From positions 1 through 24,448 of the forward strand of contig DFBC01000133.1 of the NCBI GenBank assembly GCA_002367235.1: DNA of 24,448 nucleotides, in the 5' to 3' direction. The stretch comes from Cellvibrionales bacterium UBA3090 (GTDB taxonomy: Bacteria; Pseudomonadota; Gammaproteobacteria; Pseudomonadales; Porticoccaceae). The notes below the pieces were generated by a model. It searched no databases. It was not told the origin of the DNA and saw only the letters and a program-made list of their open reading frames with translations. Position numbers and translations under genes: made by a program. Numbering within the stretch: the stretch's first letter is position 1; the number at the start of each line of letters is the position of its first letter. This document shows, piece by piece, positions 15,784 through 24,209 of the stretch.

Positions 15784-16122
15784 ATGCCCAAAATAATTTT
15801 TTTGCCCAATGAAGAGTTTTGTCCAGAAGGCGCTGCCATTGAGGTGGAGAGTGGGCAAAGTATTTGTGAGGTAGCACTTGCAAATGATATTGAGATTGAG
15901 CACGCCTGTGAAATGTCCTGCGCCTGCACTACATGTCATGTGTATATTCGAGAGGGGTTTGACTCACTTGAGGAGGCAGACGAGCTCGAGGAAGATTATC
16001 TGGACAAAGCGTGGGGGGTCGACCCTGATTCCAGGCTTAGTTGTCAGGCTGTTGTTCAAGATGAAGATTTAGTGGTAGAGATACCTAAATATACAATAAA
16101 TATGGTGTCTGAGAAGCATTAG
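15784..16122 (+). CDS. fdx: ISC-type 2Fe-2S ferredoxin
   Basis: Adrenodoxin-like ferredoxin thought to supply electrons for cluster assembly on IscU. The 112-residue product carries 2Fe-2S ligands Cys42, Cys48, Cys51 (HACEMSCACTTCH) and Cys87 (RLSCQAV), with the extra Cys46 typical of the ISC ferredoxin. Length and ends (MPKIIFLP, VVEIPKYTIN) match the family. ATG at 15784 was chosen; an open frame extends to 15757 but overlaps hscA and lacks family similarity. Only one base separates it from the hscA stop, which suggests translational coupling. Confidence 0.97.
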   Translation: MPKIIFLPNEEFCPEGAAIEVESGQSICEVALANDIEIEHACEMSCACTTCHVYIREGFDSLEEADELEEDYLDKAWGVDPDSRLSCQAVVQDEDLVVEIPKYTINMVSEKH

Positions 16123-16134
16123 GAGGCTAAAAGG

Positions 16135-16335
16135 ATGTCGCTTAGGTGGACAGATGTACAAGATATCGCGATTGAGCTGTCAGAGACTCATGGAGATGTG
16201 GATCCGCACTATGTCAATTTCGTTGATCTTCGTAACTGGGTAATGAGCCTTGACGATTTTGATGATGATCCCAACCGTTGTGGCGAAAAAATTCTCGAGG
16301 CAATCCAGATGGCATGGATAGAGGAACTCGATTAG
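16135..16335 (+). CDS. iscX: Fe-S assembly protein IscX
   Basis: Small acidic protein (66 residues, same as E. coli) that binds IscS and iron and modulates the rate of cluster assembly. The sequence keeps the family core: LRWTDVQDIAIEL at the N-terminus, DVDPHYVNFVDLRNWV in the middle, and the acidic LDDFDDDP with EKILEAIQMAWIEE at the end. A good AGGAGG ribosome binding site precedes the ATG. It is the last gene of the standard isc operon, 12 bp after fdx, and is followed after 39 bp by a c-di-GMP gene with no visible terminator between. Confidence 0.96.
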   Translation: MSLRWTDVQDIAIELSETHGDVDPHYVNFVDLRNWVMSLDDFDDDPNRCGEKILEAIQMAWIEELD

Positions 16336-16374
16336 AATAGCAATCAAGCGACAACGATGGATTGAGGGGTGTTA

Positions 16375-18306
16375 ATGAGCTCTAAAGAAGAGCTTTATAA
16401 AGTATTGGCGGAATCAGTCCCCTACGGCACTCTTTTCTTTGCTTACGGCGTCTGTGTCGACGCCAACCAAAAAGCCCTTGATCTACTCGGATGCGAGCTT
16501 AAGCAGCTTGTTGGTGCCTCCCTCGATTCTATTACTGGCGAAGAGTCCACCGCTTTGGTGGATCTTAAGCTGCAACTGAAAAAAGCACTCAGACATCGAG
16601 TTCAGGAAGCCGTATGGCAGTGTCCATCGGCCAGTGGTTCCTGCCAAGTCGTGTTAAATATCGTCTATGTCGATGAGGATGGCAAAGATCTGGTCGTCAT
16701 GCTTAATCAGCAGGATGCTAGCGACTCAGACTTGCTAAACGCAAATGAAAAAAATCTGGAGGACCCGCAAGCTCCTTCATCCATACCTGAGTCAGTGCTG
16801 GTAGGTGAGCCGCTTTCCGTGGCCGACCTCACGGCAGAACCTCAAAGTATCCAATCTCGTATAGACCCTTTCTCGGGCGACGCCGGAAGTCCCAGCCCCC
16901 TAGCCGGAGACCTTGTTCTTAATAGTGAAGAGGTCGACCTTCCTGTATTGACGGAGCAGGTTGTTGAAACTGATAACCGTCAGCCATGGAAAAAAGCCAC
17001 TCGTGATCACTACTTTGATAGTTTGACTAACCTTCCTAATCGCCAGATGCTGATTCAGACCATAAGCACCTTTTTGGAGGAGCATCAGAATCAATCTGTG
17101 TGTGGCACCGTGATGATGATAGATTTGGATCACTTCAAAGATATCAATGATTCCTGGGGGCATGCTGTTGGAGATCAGGTGATCATGAAAGTTGGTCGGG
17201 CCGTTGCGGGAATGGTCACCGGTGAAAATATGTTGGCTCGTATGAGCGGCGATGAATTCGTTTTATTTATTCCTGAGTTGTCCGAAAGTATCTCTCAGGC
17301 GGCTTGGGATGCCCAGGCAGTGGCAGAGAAAGTTGGAGAGATTGTCGCAACCCCTCTTTTCCTCGATGGCCATGAAGTGATTTTAACTGCCAGCATAGGT
17401 ATTGCTTTGCTGACAGACCCGGATATTACGGCAGATAGAGTACTTCAGTTTGCAGATACAGCCATGTATGAGGCCAAACGTAAAGGTCGTAATAGTATTG
17501 CCTTTTTTGACCCATGCATTACAGAAAAAGCACAGCGTCAGATAGGTATGAATACCCGGTTGAGAAAGGCCATGGACAACCATGAGTTTGTTCTCTACGT
17601 GCAGCCTCAGATTTGTGTGGAAACCGGTAAGCTGATGGGTGGGGAAGCACTATTGCGTTGGATGAATGCCGACAAGGTAACCAATATGCCCTCCGAGTTT
17701 ATTCCCGTACTTGAATCTTCGGGGCTGATTGTCGATGTGGGGCGTTGGGTTATTCGCACTGCCTGTGAGTACGTCCGGAACTTTCTTGATTTGGGCATCT
17801 GGGATGACCATATGAGGCTCAGTGTTAATATTAGTCCTCGTCAGTTCCGTGATCCTCAATTGCTGGAAATTGTCCAGCATAGTATGAGTAGCTATGATAT
17901 TGACCCCAAATTTCTCAACTTTGAGGTGACTGAAAGCCTCGTTATTGAAGATGTTGACGAAGCAATTAAGAAAATGGAGTCAATAAAGTCTTTGGGTTCT
18001 ATGTTCTCAATTGATGACTTTGGTATAGGCTACTCTTCGATGATTTACCTGAAGCGATTGCCATTTGATCACCTTAAAATAGATCGTGAGTTTATCCGCA
18101 ATATCCACCGGGATCCGGAGAGTCGAGGTGTGGTGGAGGCCATTATGGCCGTTTCAAAGCAGTATGGATTAAAAGTCACAGCTGAAGGTGTTGAGAATCG
18201 TGAAGCGCTTGAGATTCTTAAGGAGCTCGGTTGTCACTCCTACCAGGGTGCTCACTTTAGCATGCCAGTACCCTGTGACCGTTTTACCAAATTGCTGGCT
18301 GCATAA
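16375..18306 (+). CDS. PAS-like/GGDEF/EAL cyclic-di-GMP signalling protein
   Basis: Soluble 643-residue protein with three parts: an N-terminal PAS-like sensor (about 5-113), a long acidic, proline-rich linker (about 115-205) and tandem GGDEF (about 212-378) and EAL (about 390-637) domains. The cyclase signature reads SGDEF (about 291-295), with Ser for the first Gly. The allosteric I-site RxxD normally upstream is replaced by TGEN. The phosphodiesterase side looks intact: EALLRW (Glu424), NISPRQF, FEVTES, IDDFGIGYSS, LKIDREF and TAEGVE. I infer a c-di-GMP phosphodiesterase, with cyclase activity uncertain. ATG at 16375 was chosen since GAGGGG lies just upstream; GTG at 16369 overlaps that element. 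No transmembrane segment is visible. It starts 39 bp behind iscX and may be read from the isc promoter. Confidence 0.93.
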   Translation: MSSKEELYKVLAESVPYGTLFFAYGVCVDANQKALDLLGCELKQLVGASLDSITGEESTALVDLKLQLKKALRHRVQEAVWQCPSASGSCQVVLNIVYVDEDGKDLVVMLNQQDASDSDLLNANEKNLEDPQAPSSIPESVLVGEPLSVADLTAEPQSIQSRIDPFSGDAGSPSPLAGDLVLNSEEVDLPVLTEQVVETDNRQPWKKATRDHYFDSLTNLPNRQMLIQTISTFLEEHQNQSVCGTVMMIDLDHFKDINDSWGHAVGDQVIMKVGRAVAGMVTGENMLARMSGDEFVLFIPELSESISQAAWDAQAVAEKVGEIVATPLFLDGHEVILTASIGIALLTDPDITADRVLQFADTAMYEAKRKGRNSIAFFDPCITEKAQRQIGMNTRLRKAMDNHEFVLYVQPQICVETGKLMGGEALLRWMNADKVTNMPSEFIPVLESSGLIVDVGRWVIRTACEYVRNFLDLGIWDDHMRLSVNISPRQFRDPQLLEIVQHSMSSYDIDPKFLNFEVTESLVIEDVDEAIKKMESIKSLGSMFSIDDFGIGYSSMIYLKRLPFDHLKIDREFIRNIHRDPESRGVVEAIMAVSKQYGLKVTAEGVENREALEILKELGCHSYQGAHFSMPVPCDRFTKLLAA

Positions 18307-18343
18307 GTTGTATTTTAAGCCAGAATTGAGAGCATGCTATTCC

Positions 18344-18372
18344 TTGTAACCCTTTGTATTCGGGAGTAAAAT
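18344..18372 (+). promoter_or_regulatory. Predicted sigma70 promoter upstream of ndk
   Basis: TTGTAA (18344-18349) and TAAAAT (18367-18372) are separated by 17 bp, matching consensus at four and five of six positions. A start near 18379 would give a leader of about 77 nt before the ndk ATG. It would drive ndk and perhaps the rlmN-pilW-rodZ run independently of the isc operon. Confidence 0.5.
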
Positions 18373-18455
18373 CCCCGTCCCTTTGATCAGTGGTGTCGGG
18401 CCGTCATGCGGTGTCGTCTCACTATGTTCCTCATACCTTCACTTGGAGACCCTTA

Positions 18456-18881
18456 ATGGCTATTGAACGAACCCTTTCTATTATCAAGCCCGATGCAGTT
18501 GCTAAGAATGTTATTGGCAAAATCTACGACCGTTTTGAAGATGCTGGCTTGAAAATCGTTGCTTCAAAAATGCAGCACCTCTCTGAAGAAAAAGCAGGCG
18601 GATTCTACGCTGAGCATAAAGAACGTCCTTTTTATGGTGATCTTGTTGGCTTTATGACATCTGGCCCTGTTGTCATTCAAGTACTGGAAGGTGAAAATGC
18701 CATTGCTAAAAATCGTGATTTGATGGGGGCAACCAACCCTAAGGAAGCAGACGCAGGGACTATTCGAGCTGATTTTGCTGAATCAATCGATGCTAATGCT
18801 GTTCATGGTTCAGATTCTGCGGCGTCTGCAGAGCGTGAAATAGCTTACTTCTTCAATAATGATGAAATCTGCCCTCGCTAA
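18456..18881 (+). CDS. ndk: Nucleoside diphosphate kinase
   Basis: Transfers the gamma-phosphate between nucleoside di- and triphosphates through a phospho-histidine, keeping NTP and dNTP pools balanced. The 141-residue product starts ERTLSIIKPDAV, has the active-site His117 in NAVHGSDS, and keeps RPFYGDLVGFMTSGP and NRDLMGATNP. ATG at 18456 follows a GGAGA ribosome binding site; the frame remains open to 18390, but the extra residues are not family-like. It precedes rlmN by 28 bp, as in Pseudomonas and relatives. Confidence 0.97.
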   Translation: MAIERTLSIIKPDAVAKNVIGKIYDRFEDAGLKIVASKMQHLSEEKAGGFYAEHKERPFYGDLVGFMTSGPVVIQVLEGENAIAKNRDLMGATNPKEADAGTIRADFAESIDANAVHGSDSAASAEREIAYFFNNDEICPR

Positions 18882-18909
18882 GTAAGTATTTGATTATGTG
18901 GAATGTTTT

Positions 18910-20073
18910 ATGAGCGCAATCAGCGCTGAAAACTCTCTAGCTACAGAGCCCCAGAAGACTAAAGTTAATCTTCTGGGGCTTTCTGCTGAAAAGCTTAACC
19001 ATTTTTTTTCCAGTATTGGCGAAAAACCATTTCGTGCTACGCAGGTTTTAAAGTGGATTCACCAGATGGGTGTGGATGACTTTGATCAGATGACTAATCT
19101 GTCAAAGGGATTGCGTGAGCGCTTAAAAGAAGTCGCTGAAATCACCGCGCCAGAGGTCGTCAGCCAACAGGATTCTGCGGATGGAACCAGTAAGTGGTTG
19201 ATTCGGGTTGAAGGTGGAAGCTGTATCGAGACGGTTTTTATCCCGGAGAAGGATAGAGGAACGCTCTGTATTTCATCACAAATTGGTTGTTCTCTAGATT
19301 GTAGTTTTTGTGCCACAGGCAAACAGGGCTTCAACCGGGATTTGACAGCATCTGAAATTATTGGTCAGTTGTGGATTGCAGCCAAATCCTTTGGCTCGCT
19401 TGGACCGAAAGCCGATAGGGTTGTTAGTAACGTGGTTCTCATGGGAATGGGTGAGCCGTTATTGAATTTTGATAATGTCGTCGATGCGATGGGGATCATG
19501 CTTCACGACAGTGCTTATGGACTATCGAAGCGTCGGGTGACATTGAGCACTTCGGGTGTCGTCCCTATGTTGGATCGCCTAGGCGATGTAAGCGATGTGT
19601 CCTTGGCTATTTCTCTTCATGCGCCAAATGATCAGTTGCGGAACGAATTGGTGCCGATCAATAAAAAATATCCCATCGCGATGTTGCTTGAGTCGGCGCA
19701 GCGTTATTTGGATAAGATGCCCGATAATCGTCGCAAAATTACCGTAGAGTATACGCTGATAGACCATGTTAATGATCGCAATGAGCATGCACACGAATTA
19801 GCCGAGCTGTTGAGTGATATCCCCTGTAAGATTAACCTGATACCGTTTAATCCATTCACCGGTTCGGATTATAAACGAGTGTCCAACAACACGTTAAACA
19901 GGTTTAGAGATATCCTGCATAATGCGGGGCATACAACGACGATAAGGACAACCAGAGGCGATGATATTGCTGCGGCTTGTGGTCAGTTAGCCGGCACTGT
20001 GAATGACAAAACACGTCGGAGTGAAAGATATCAGCGTCGGGATATGGAACAACCCGTTAAATTTGTGAACTGA
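18910..20073 (+). CDS. rlmN: Dual-specificity 23S rRNA/tRNA methyltransferase RlmN
   Basis: Radical SAM enzyme that methylates C2 of adenosine 2503 in 23S rRNA and adenosine 37 in certain tRNAs. The 387-residue product has the 4Fe-4S motif CSLDCSFC (Cys127, Cys131, Cys134), the upstream Cys120 in TLCISSQIGC, and the methyl-carrying Cys357 in AAACGQL. The motif GMGEPLLN, which contacts SAM, is present. ATG at 18910 has GGAA close upstream and was preferred over GTG at 18898. It needs a 4Fe-4S cluster and so depends on the isc operon encoded just upstream. It ends 8 bp before pilW. Confidence 0.97.
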   Translation: MSAISAENSLATEPQKTKVNLLGLSAEKLNHFFSSIGEKPFRATQVLKWIHQMGVDDFDQMTNLSKGLRERLKEVAEITAPEVVSQQDSADGTSKWLIRVEGGSCIETVFIPEKDRGTLCISSQIGCSLDCSFCATGKQGFNRDLTASEIIGQLWIAAKSFGSLGPKADRVVSNVVLMGMGEPLLNFDNVVDAMGIMLHDSAYGLSKRRVTLSTSGVVPMLDRLGDVSDVSLAISLHAPNDQLRNELVPINKKYPIAMLLESAQRYLDKMPDNRRKITVEYTLIDHVNDRNEHAHELAELLSDIPCKINLIPFNPFTGSDYKRVSNNTLNRFRDILHNAGHTTTIRTTRGDDIAAACGQLAGTVNDKTRRSERYQRRDMEQPVKFVN

Positions 20074-20081
20074 GAATTGTG

Positions 20082-20891
20082 ATGTATAAAAGTGTGGTGA
20101 GAAAAGTGAAGCTTCTATCAGTACCCTGGTTGGCTCTTTGGGTTCTCGCGACATTGCTTATGGTCGGTTGTACAACGACTACAACGCAAAACAAGCAGCC
20201 GGTAGATATGGATAAGGTTGTGCAAAACCGTTTGCAATTGGCCTTGGGTTACATGTCTAAAGGTGACCACGAACGTGCTAGAGATAATTTGAACAAAGCG
20301 ATGGCATTGGACAGCCGTTCTCCCGAGCTTCACGATGTATGGGCGTTGTTGTTCCAACGTGAAATGGAATATGAAGAGGCTGAGGCACATTATAAAAAAG
20401 CACTCAGCTATGACCCGAAATTTACCCGTGGTCGGAACAACTATGGCCTCTTTCTTATGCGCTTGAATCGCTATGAAGAGGCCTATCAGCAGTTTTCTCT
20501 TGGAACTGAGGATCTTGGGTATCCCAAACGTGCCGAGCTATTTTATAAGACTGGTGTTGCAGCTTTGAAGCTGGATAAGTTACCGGAGGCTGAAAATGCT
20601 TTCACCCGGGCGGCAGTTTTGAACCCTACGTTATCCTTTGCGTATCTTGAGTTAGCTGAATTGTCATTCAAGAAGAAAGACTACCCGCGGGCAAGGCAGC
20701 TGCTAAGTAAATATAACGATACCAAGAATGCCCCCAGCCCACGAGGGCTTTGGTTGGGCGTAAGGTTGGAACATAATATTGGAAATCAGGATGCTGAAGC
20801 TAGCCAGGGGTTGGCCTTAAGGAATATGTTCCCTAATTCCCGAGAAAATCAGGAATATCAAAGCTGGCTTAAAAATGAGCAAGAAAAATAA
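20082..20891 (+). CDS. pilW: Type IV pilus biogenesis/stability lipoprotein PilW (PilF)
   Basis: Outer-membrane TPR pilotin-like lipoprotein needed in type IV pilus systems for secretin (PilQ) localisation and assembly. The 269-residue product has a basic N-terminus, a hydrophobic segment and the lipobox LMVGC (Cys30). Several tetratricopeptide repeats follow: about 50-82 (LALGYMSKGDHERARDNLNK), 85-115, 120-150, 155-183 and 187-212. GTG at 20079 directly precedes the ATG chosen here. Its 3' end overlaps rodZ by 17 bp, so the two are cotranscribed. Position between rlmN and rodZ is typical for pilF/pilW in Pseudomonas-like genomes. Confidence 0.93.
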   Translation: MYKSVVRKVKLLSVPWLALWVLATLLMVGCTTTTTQNKQPVDMDKVVQNRLQLALGYMSKGDHERARDNLNKAMALDSRSPELHDVWALLFQREMEYEEAEAHYKKALSYDPKFTRGRNNYGLFLMRLNRYEEAYQQFSLGTEDLGYPKRAELFYKTGVAALKLDKLPEAENAFTRAAVLNPTLSFAYLELAELSFKKKDYPRARQLLSKYNDTKNAPSPRGLWLGVRLEHNIGNQDAEASQGLALRNMFPNSRENQEYQSWLKNEQEK

Positions 20892-21705
20892 TAAAGATGA
20901 AATAGTTTCAGACCAAGCAGACCCAGTTCCACCAGGGGAATTACTTCGTCGAGCCCGAAGAGAAAAGGGTATTGCAGCTGAGGAGGTTGTACTTCTTCTC
21001 GGGGTGAGTCCTCGAGTTTTTACTGCGCTAGAGAAGGACGACTATGATCGACTGCCTTCACCTCTTTATGTAAAAGGCTATATAAAACGCTACTGTTCAA
21101 TCCTAGGGATTTCTAACACTGAAATATTAAGTAGCTTAGAAGTTCATATGAGAGCTCAGGGTGTCAGCCAAGGGGAGCCGTCCATTCGATTGCTTGGTCA
21201 GCCACAGAGTAAAATTAAAAAGTACAAGTTGATCGTTCCGGTTCTATTGATATTGCTGGCGTGTTTATTATTTTGGGTTGTCAGGCCTAGCAGTGGTATC
21301 GAACTAGGCTTGTTCGATATGAGACAGTCCGAGCCGTCGCTACTACCACAACAAAAGGGCCTAAGTTTGACCCCGCCATTGGCTATTGAACCCCAGTCCG
21401 ATGAACCGGTAATTGAGCGTGATGTAAACCGGGGTAATAAGGTTGTTTCTGACGTCGAGACCCAAGTGTTACAAATTAAGGTGCTCCAACAAAGTTGGGT
21501 TGAAGTCCAGGATGCCAATGGCGATCTCTTGGTCGCCGACTTGAAACCAACGGGTTCAACGATTGAGCTTGAAGGCGTGGCACCGTTTAGTTTGGTTTTG
21601 GGTTATGCGCCGGGTATAGAGCTTAGTTATGCTGGTCAGCCCGTAACGGTGTTTCCCATTGCTAAAGACAATACTGCCACTTTTAAAGTAGGTAATGTGG
21701 ATTGA
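20875..21705 (+). CDS. rodZ: Cell-shape protein RodZ (HTH plus DUF4115)
   Basis: Bitopic inner-membrane protein that links MreB to the elongation machinery and sets rod shape. The 276-residue product has a cytoplasmic Cro/C1-type helix-turn-helix (about 20-90, GELLRRARREKGIAAEEV and SPLYVKGYIKRYC), a lysine-rich juxtamembrane stretch and one transmembrane segment (about 118-137). A periplasmic linker and the C-terminal beta-rich DUF4115 domain (about 198-270, SWVEVQDANGDLL) follow. Its ATG lies inside the end of pilW, without a strong ribosome binding site, which suggests translational coupling. It is followed by a 100-bp gap containing a hairpin before ispG. Confidence 0.94.
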   Translation: MSKKNNKDEIVSDQADPVPPGELLRRARREKGIAAEEVVLLLGVSPRVFTALEKDDYDRLPSPLYVKGYIKRYCSILGISNTEILSSLEVHMRAQGVSQGEPSIRLLGQPQSKIKKYKLIVPVLLILLACLLFWVVRPSSGIELGLFDMRQSEPSLLPQQKGLSLTPPLAIEPQSDEPVIERDVNRGNKVVSDVETQVLQIKVLQQSWVEVQDANGDLLVADLKPTGSTIELEGVAPFSLVLGYAPGIELSYAGQPVTVFPIAKDNTATFKVGNVD

Positions 21706-21709
21706 ATGA

Positions 21710-21737
21710 ACTCTTAATCTAAAAAATAGATGAGAGT
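21710..21737 (+). other. Hairpin after rodZ
   Basis: Arms 21710-21721 (ACTCTTAATCTA) and 21727-21737 (TAGATGAGAGT) pair over 11 positions with one G-U and one bulged A, around an AAAAA loop. It begins 5 nt after the rodZ stop and 69 nt before ispG. No T-run follows, so termination is unlikely; an RNA processing or stability element between rodZ and ispG is possible. Confidence 0.35.
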
Positions 21738-21805
21738 GAAACAGGTTCTAGCGGGGATGCCGGAGAATATATGTTGAAAAATGAGATTTTGAGGTACAGC
21801 GTTTA

Positions 21806-22918
21806 ATGCATTCTGAATCGCCGATTACTCGGAGGAAGTCACGACAAATAATGGTTGGTGATGTTGCGGTAGGTGGTGATGCGCCGATCACTGTGCAAAG
21901 TATGACAAATACTGAAACCACCGATGTCGAGGCAACAGTTTCACAAATCAACCGCATTGCTGGCGCTGGTGCTGATATTGTCCGTGTTTCCGTTCCCTCT
22001 ATGGATGCTGCCGAAGCTTTTGGTGCCATTCGCAAGCGAGTACAGGTTCCCTTGGTGGCGGACATACATTTCGACTACCGTATTGCCTTGCGTGTGGCTG
22101 ATTTAGGTGTGGATTGTTTACGTATTAACCCTGGCAATATAGGTCGTGAAAAAAGAATTAAGGCAGTTGTAGACAAGGCCCGTGACCTCAACATCCCAAT
22201 TCGTATCGGTGTGAATGCCGGCTCTCTCGAAAAGGATCTTCAAAAGAAATATGGTGAGCCAACGCCAGATGCCTTGGTTGAATCGGCAATGCGCCACGTG
22301 GAAATATTGGATCGCCTTAACTTTGATAACTTCAAGTTGAGTTTAAAAGCCTCTGATATCTTTATGGCGGTCTCAGCCTACCGGAAAATCTCAACGTTGA
22401 TTGATAATCCATTGCACTTGGGGATTACCGAAGCTGGGGGCTTGCGGGGAGGGACTGTAAAGTCATCAATCGGACTGGGCTTGCTTCTGATGGATGGCAT
22501 TGGCGATACCATCCGAGTTTCACTTGCCGCAGACCCAGTTGAGGAAGTGAAGGTCGGCTGGGACATGCTTAAAAGTCTGAAGCTTCGAAGCAAGGGGATA
22601 AACTTTATTGCTTGTCCGAGTTGCTCCCGACAAAATTTTGATGTCATTAGCACGATGAATGAGCTAGAAACCCGTTTGGAAGATATAACAGTGCCCATGG
22701 ATGTTGCTGTGATCGGCTGTATTGTTAATGGCCCAGGCGAGGCAAAAGAGGTTGATATTGGCTTGACGGGGGGTACCCCTAATAACCTCATCTATATAGA
22801 TGGGGAGCCAAGTCAAAAACTGTCTCAGGACAATCTGGTTGACGAGTTGGAACACTTGATTCGTTCCAAAGCGAGCAAAAAAGCCGAGCAAGAAGAAAAT
22901 ATAATAGCGAAATCTTAA
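21806..22918 (+). CDS. ispG: 4-hydroxy-3-methylbut-2-enyl diphosphate synthase IspG
   Basis: 4Fe-4S enzyme of the MEP isoprenoid pathway that converts methylerythritol cyclodiphosphate to HMBPP. The 370-residue product keeps the cluster ligands Cys270 and Cys273 (ACPSCSR), Cys305 (GCIVNGPGEA) and Glu312, the same numbering as E. coli. The TIM-barrel stretches VQSMTNT, LVADIHFDYR and LRINPGNIG are intact. The ATG at 21806 is the only family-consistent start; no strong ribosome binding site is seen. Its stop codon overlaps the hisS start by one base (TAATG). Its cluster need ties it to the isc genes upstream. Confidence 0.97.
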   Translation: MHSESPITRRKSRQIMVGDVAVGGDAPITVQSMTNTETTDVEATVSQINRIAGAGADIVRVSVPSMDAAEAFGAIRKRVQVPLVADIHFDYRIALRVADLGVDCLRINPGNIGREKRIKAVVDKARDLNIPIRIGVNAGSLEKDLQKKYGEPTPDALVESAMRHVEILDRLNFDNFKLSLKASDIFMAVSAYRKISTLIDNPLHLGITEAGGLRGGTVKSSIGLGLLLMDGIGDTIRVSLAADPVEEVKVGWDMLKSLKLRSKGINFIACPSCSRQNFDVISTMNELETRLEDITVPMDVAVIGCIVNGPGEAKEVDIGLTGGTPNNLIYIDGEPSQKLSQDNLVDELEHLIRSKASKKAEQEENIIAKS

Positions 22919-24207
22919 TGAAAAAAATTCAATCTATTCGGGGCATGAACGATTTGCTTCCCGAGGACTCCCCCCGTTGGCAATATCTAGAATCCCAGGT
23001 TGCACAACTATTGTCCCAATACAGTTATCGAGAAATCAGGTTCCCTGTACTCGAGCCTACTGAGCTATTTAAGCGTTCAATAGGTGAAGTGACCGATATT
23101 GTGGAAAAGGAGATGTACACTTTTGATGATAGAAATGGTGAGAGTGTTACGCTTCGTCCAGAGGGTACAGCTGGTTGCGTGAGAGCCTGTGAACAGAACA
23201 GTCTGATTCACAATCAGGTACAGCGTCTCTGGTATCAAGGGCCTATGTTTCGTTACGAGAGACCCCAAAAGGGTCGCCTTCGTCAGTTCCATCAGATAGG
23301 TGTCGAGGTGTTTGGCCTGGATGGACCTGATATTGATGCAGAACTGATAACGATGACCTGGCGATTGTGGCAGCAGCTGGGCCTAAGCGAGGTGGTTACT
23401 CTTCAGCTAAACTCGCTCGGTACCATGGCGTCACGCGGGTGTTATCGCGATGCGCTGGTTGATTACCTGAGTCAGCGAAAGGATCAGTTAGACGAAGATA
23501 GTCAGCGTAGACTTCAAACTAATCCGATGCGTATTCTCGACAGCAAAAATCCGGAAACACAATTGTTGTTGAACGATGCCCCAGATTTGAGCGATTTTCT
23601 AGATGAGGCATCTCAGCTACATTTTCAACAGCTTTGTGGCTTACTTGACGCTGTCGGGGTTCCCTACCAAATAAACCCAAGACTGGTACGTGGACTGGAT
23701 TACTATGGTAAGACAGTTTTCGAATGGGTGACCGATTCCCTCGGTGCTCAGGGCACAGTCTGTGCCGGTGGCCGTTATGATGGTCTAGTAGAGCAGCTGG
23801 GTGGTAAGAGTACGCCAGCTGTGGGTTTTGCTATGGGCATTGAGCGCTTGGTATTGCTGCTTGACGCAGCAGGTGTGGTACCGGATAGTATCGCCCGGCA
23901 AGTGGACGTCTACCTCGTTGCAGCTGGAGATGTACAGGCACAAGCTCTGGTGCTTGGAGAGACGTTACGTAGTGAATGCCCTGGGTTGAGGTTGCAGAGT
24001 CACTGTGGTGGCGGCAGTTTCAAGAGTCAGATGAAAAAGGCAGATAAAAGTAACGCAGTGGTCGCTTTAATTCTTGGTGAAAATGAAGCTGCAAACGGTG
24101 AGGTATCGGTAAAGTTTCTGCGAGCGGAGCAACCTCAGCAGACAATGGCAATTGCCGATGCAGTGGTCTTACTAAACAATCAAATACTTGAAAACAACGG
24201 GAGTTAA
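22918..24207 (+). CDS. hisS: Histidyl-tRNA synthetase
   Basis: Class II aminoacyl-tRNA synthetase charging tRNA-His. The 429-residue product opens with the family sequence SIRGMNDLLPEDS. Motif 2 is MFRYERPQKGRLRQFHQ (about 110-126), the histidine-specific loop is LVRGLDYYGKTVFEW (about 256-270, Arg258), GGRYDGLVEQLGG follows, and motif 3 is AVGFAMGIERL. A C-terminal anticodon-binding domain completes it. The ATG overlaps the ispG stop, so translation is probably coupled. It ends 2 bp before yfgM. Confidence 0.98.
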   Translation: MKKIQSIRGMNDLLPEDSPRWQYLESQVAQLLSQYSYREIRFPVLEPTELFKRSIGEVTDIVEKEMYTFDDRNGESVTLRPEGTAGCVRACEQNSLIHNQVQRLWYQGPMFRYERPQKGRLRQFHQIGVEVFGLDGPDIDAELITMTWRLWQQLGLSEVVTLQLNSLGTMASRGCYRDALVDYLSQRKDQLDEDSQRRLQTNPMRILDSKNPETQLLLNDAPDLSDFLDEASQLHFQQLCGLLDAVGVPYQINPRLVRGLDYYGKTVFEWVTDSLGAQGTVCAGGRYDGLVEQLGGKSTPAVGFAMGIERLVLLLDAAGVVPDSIARQVDVYLVAAGDVQAQALVLGETLRSECPGLRLQSHCGGGSFKSQMKKADKSNAVVALILGENEAANGEVSVKFLRAEQPQQTMAIADAVVLLNNQILENNGS

Positions 24208-24209
24208 CC

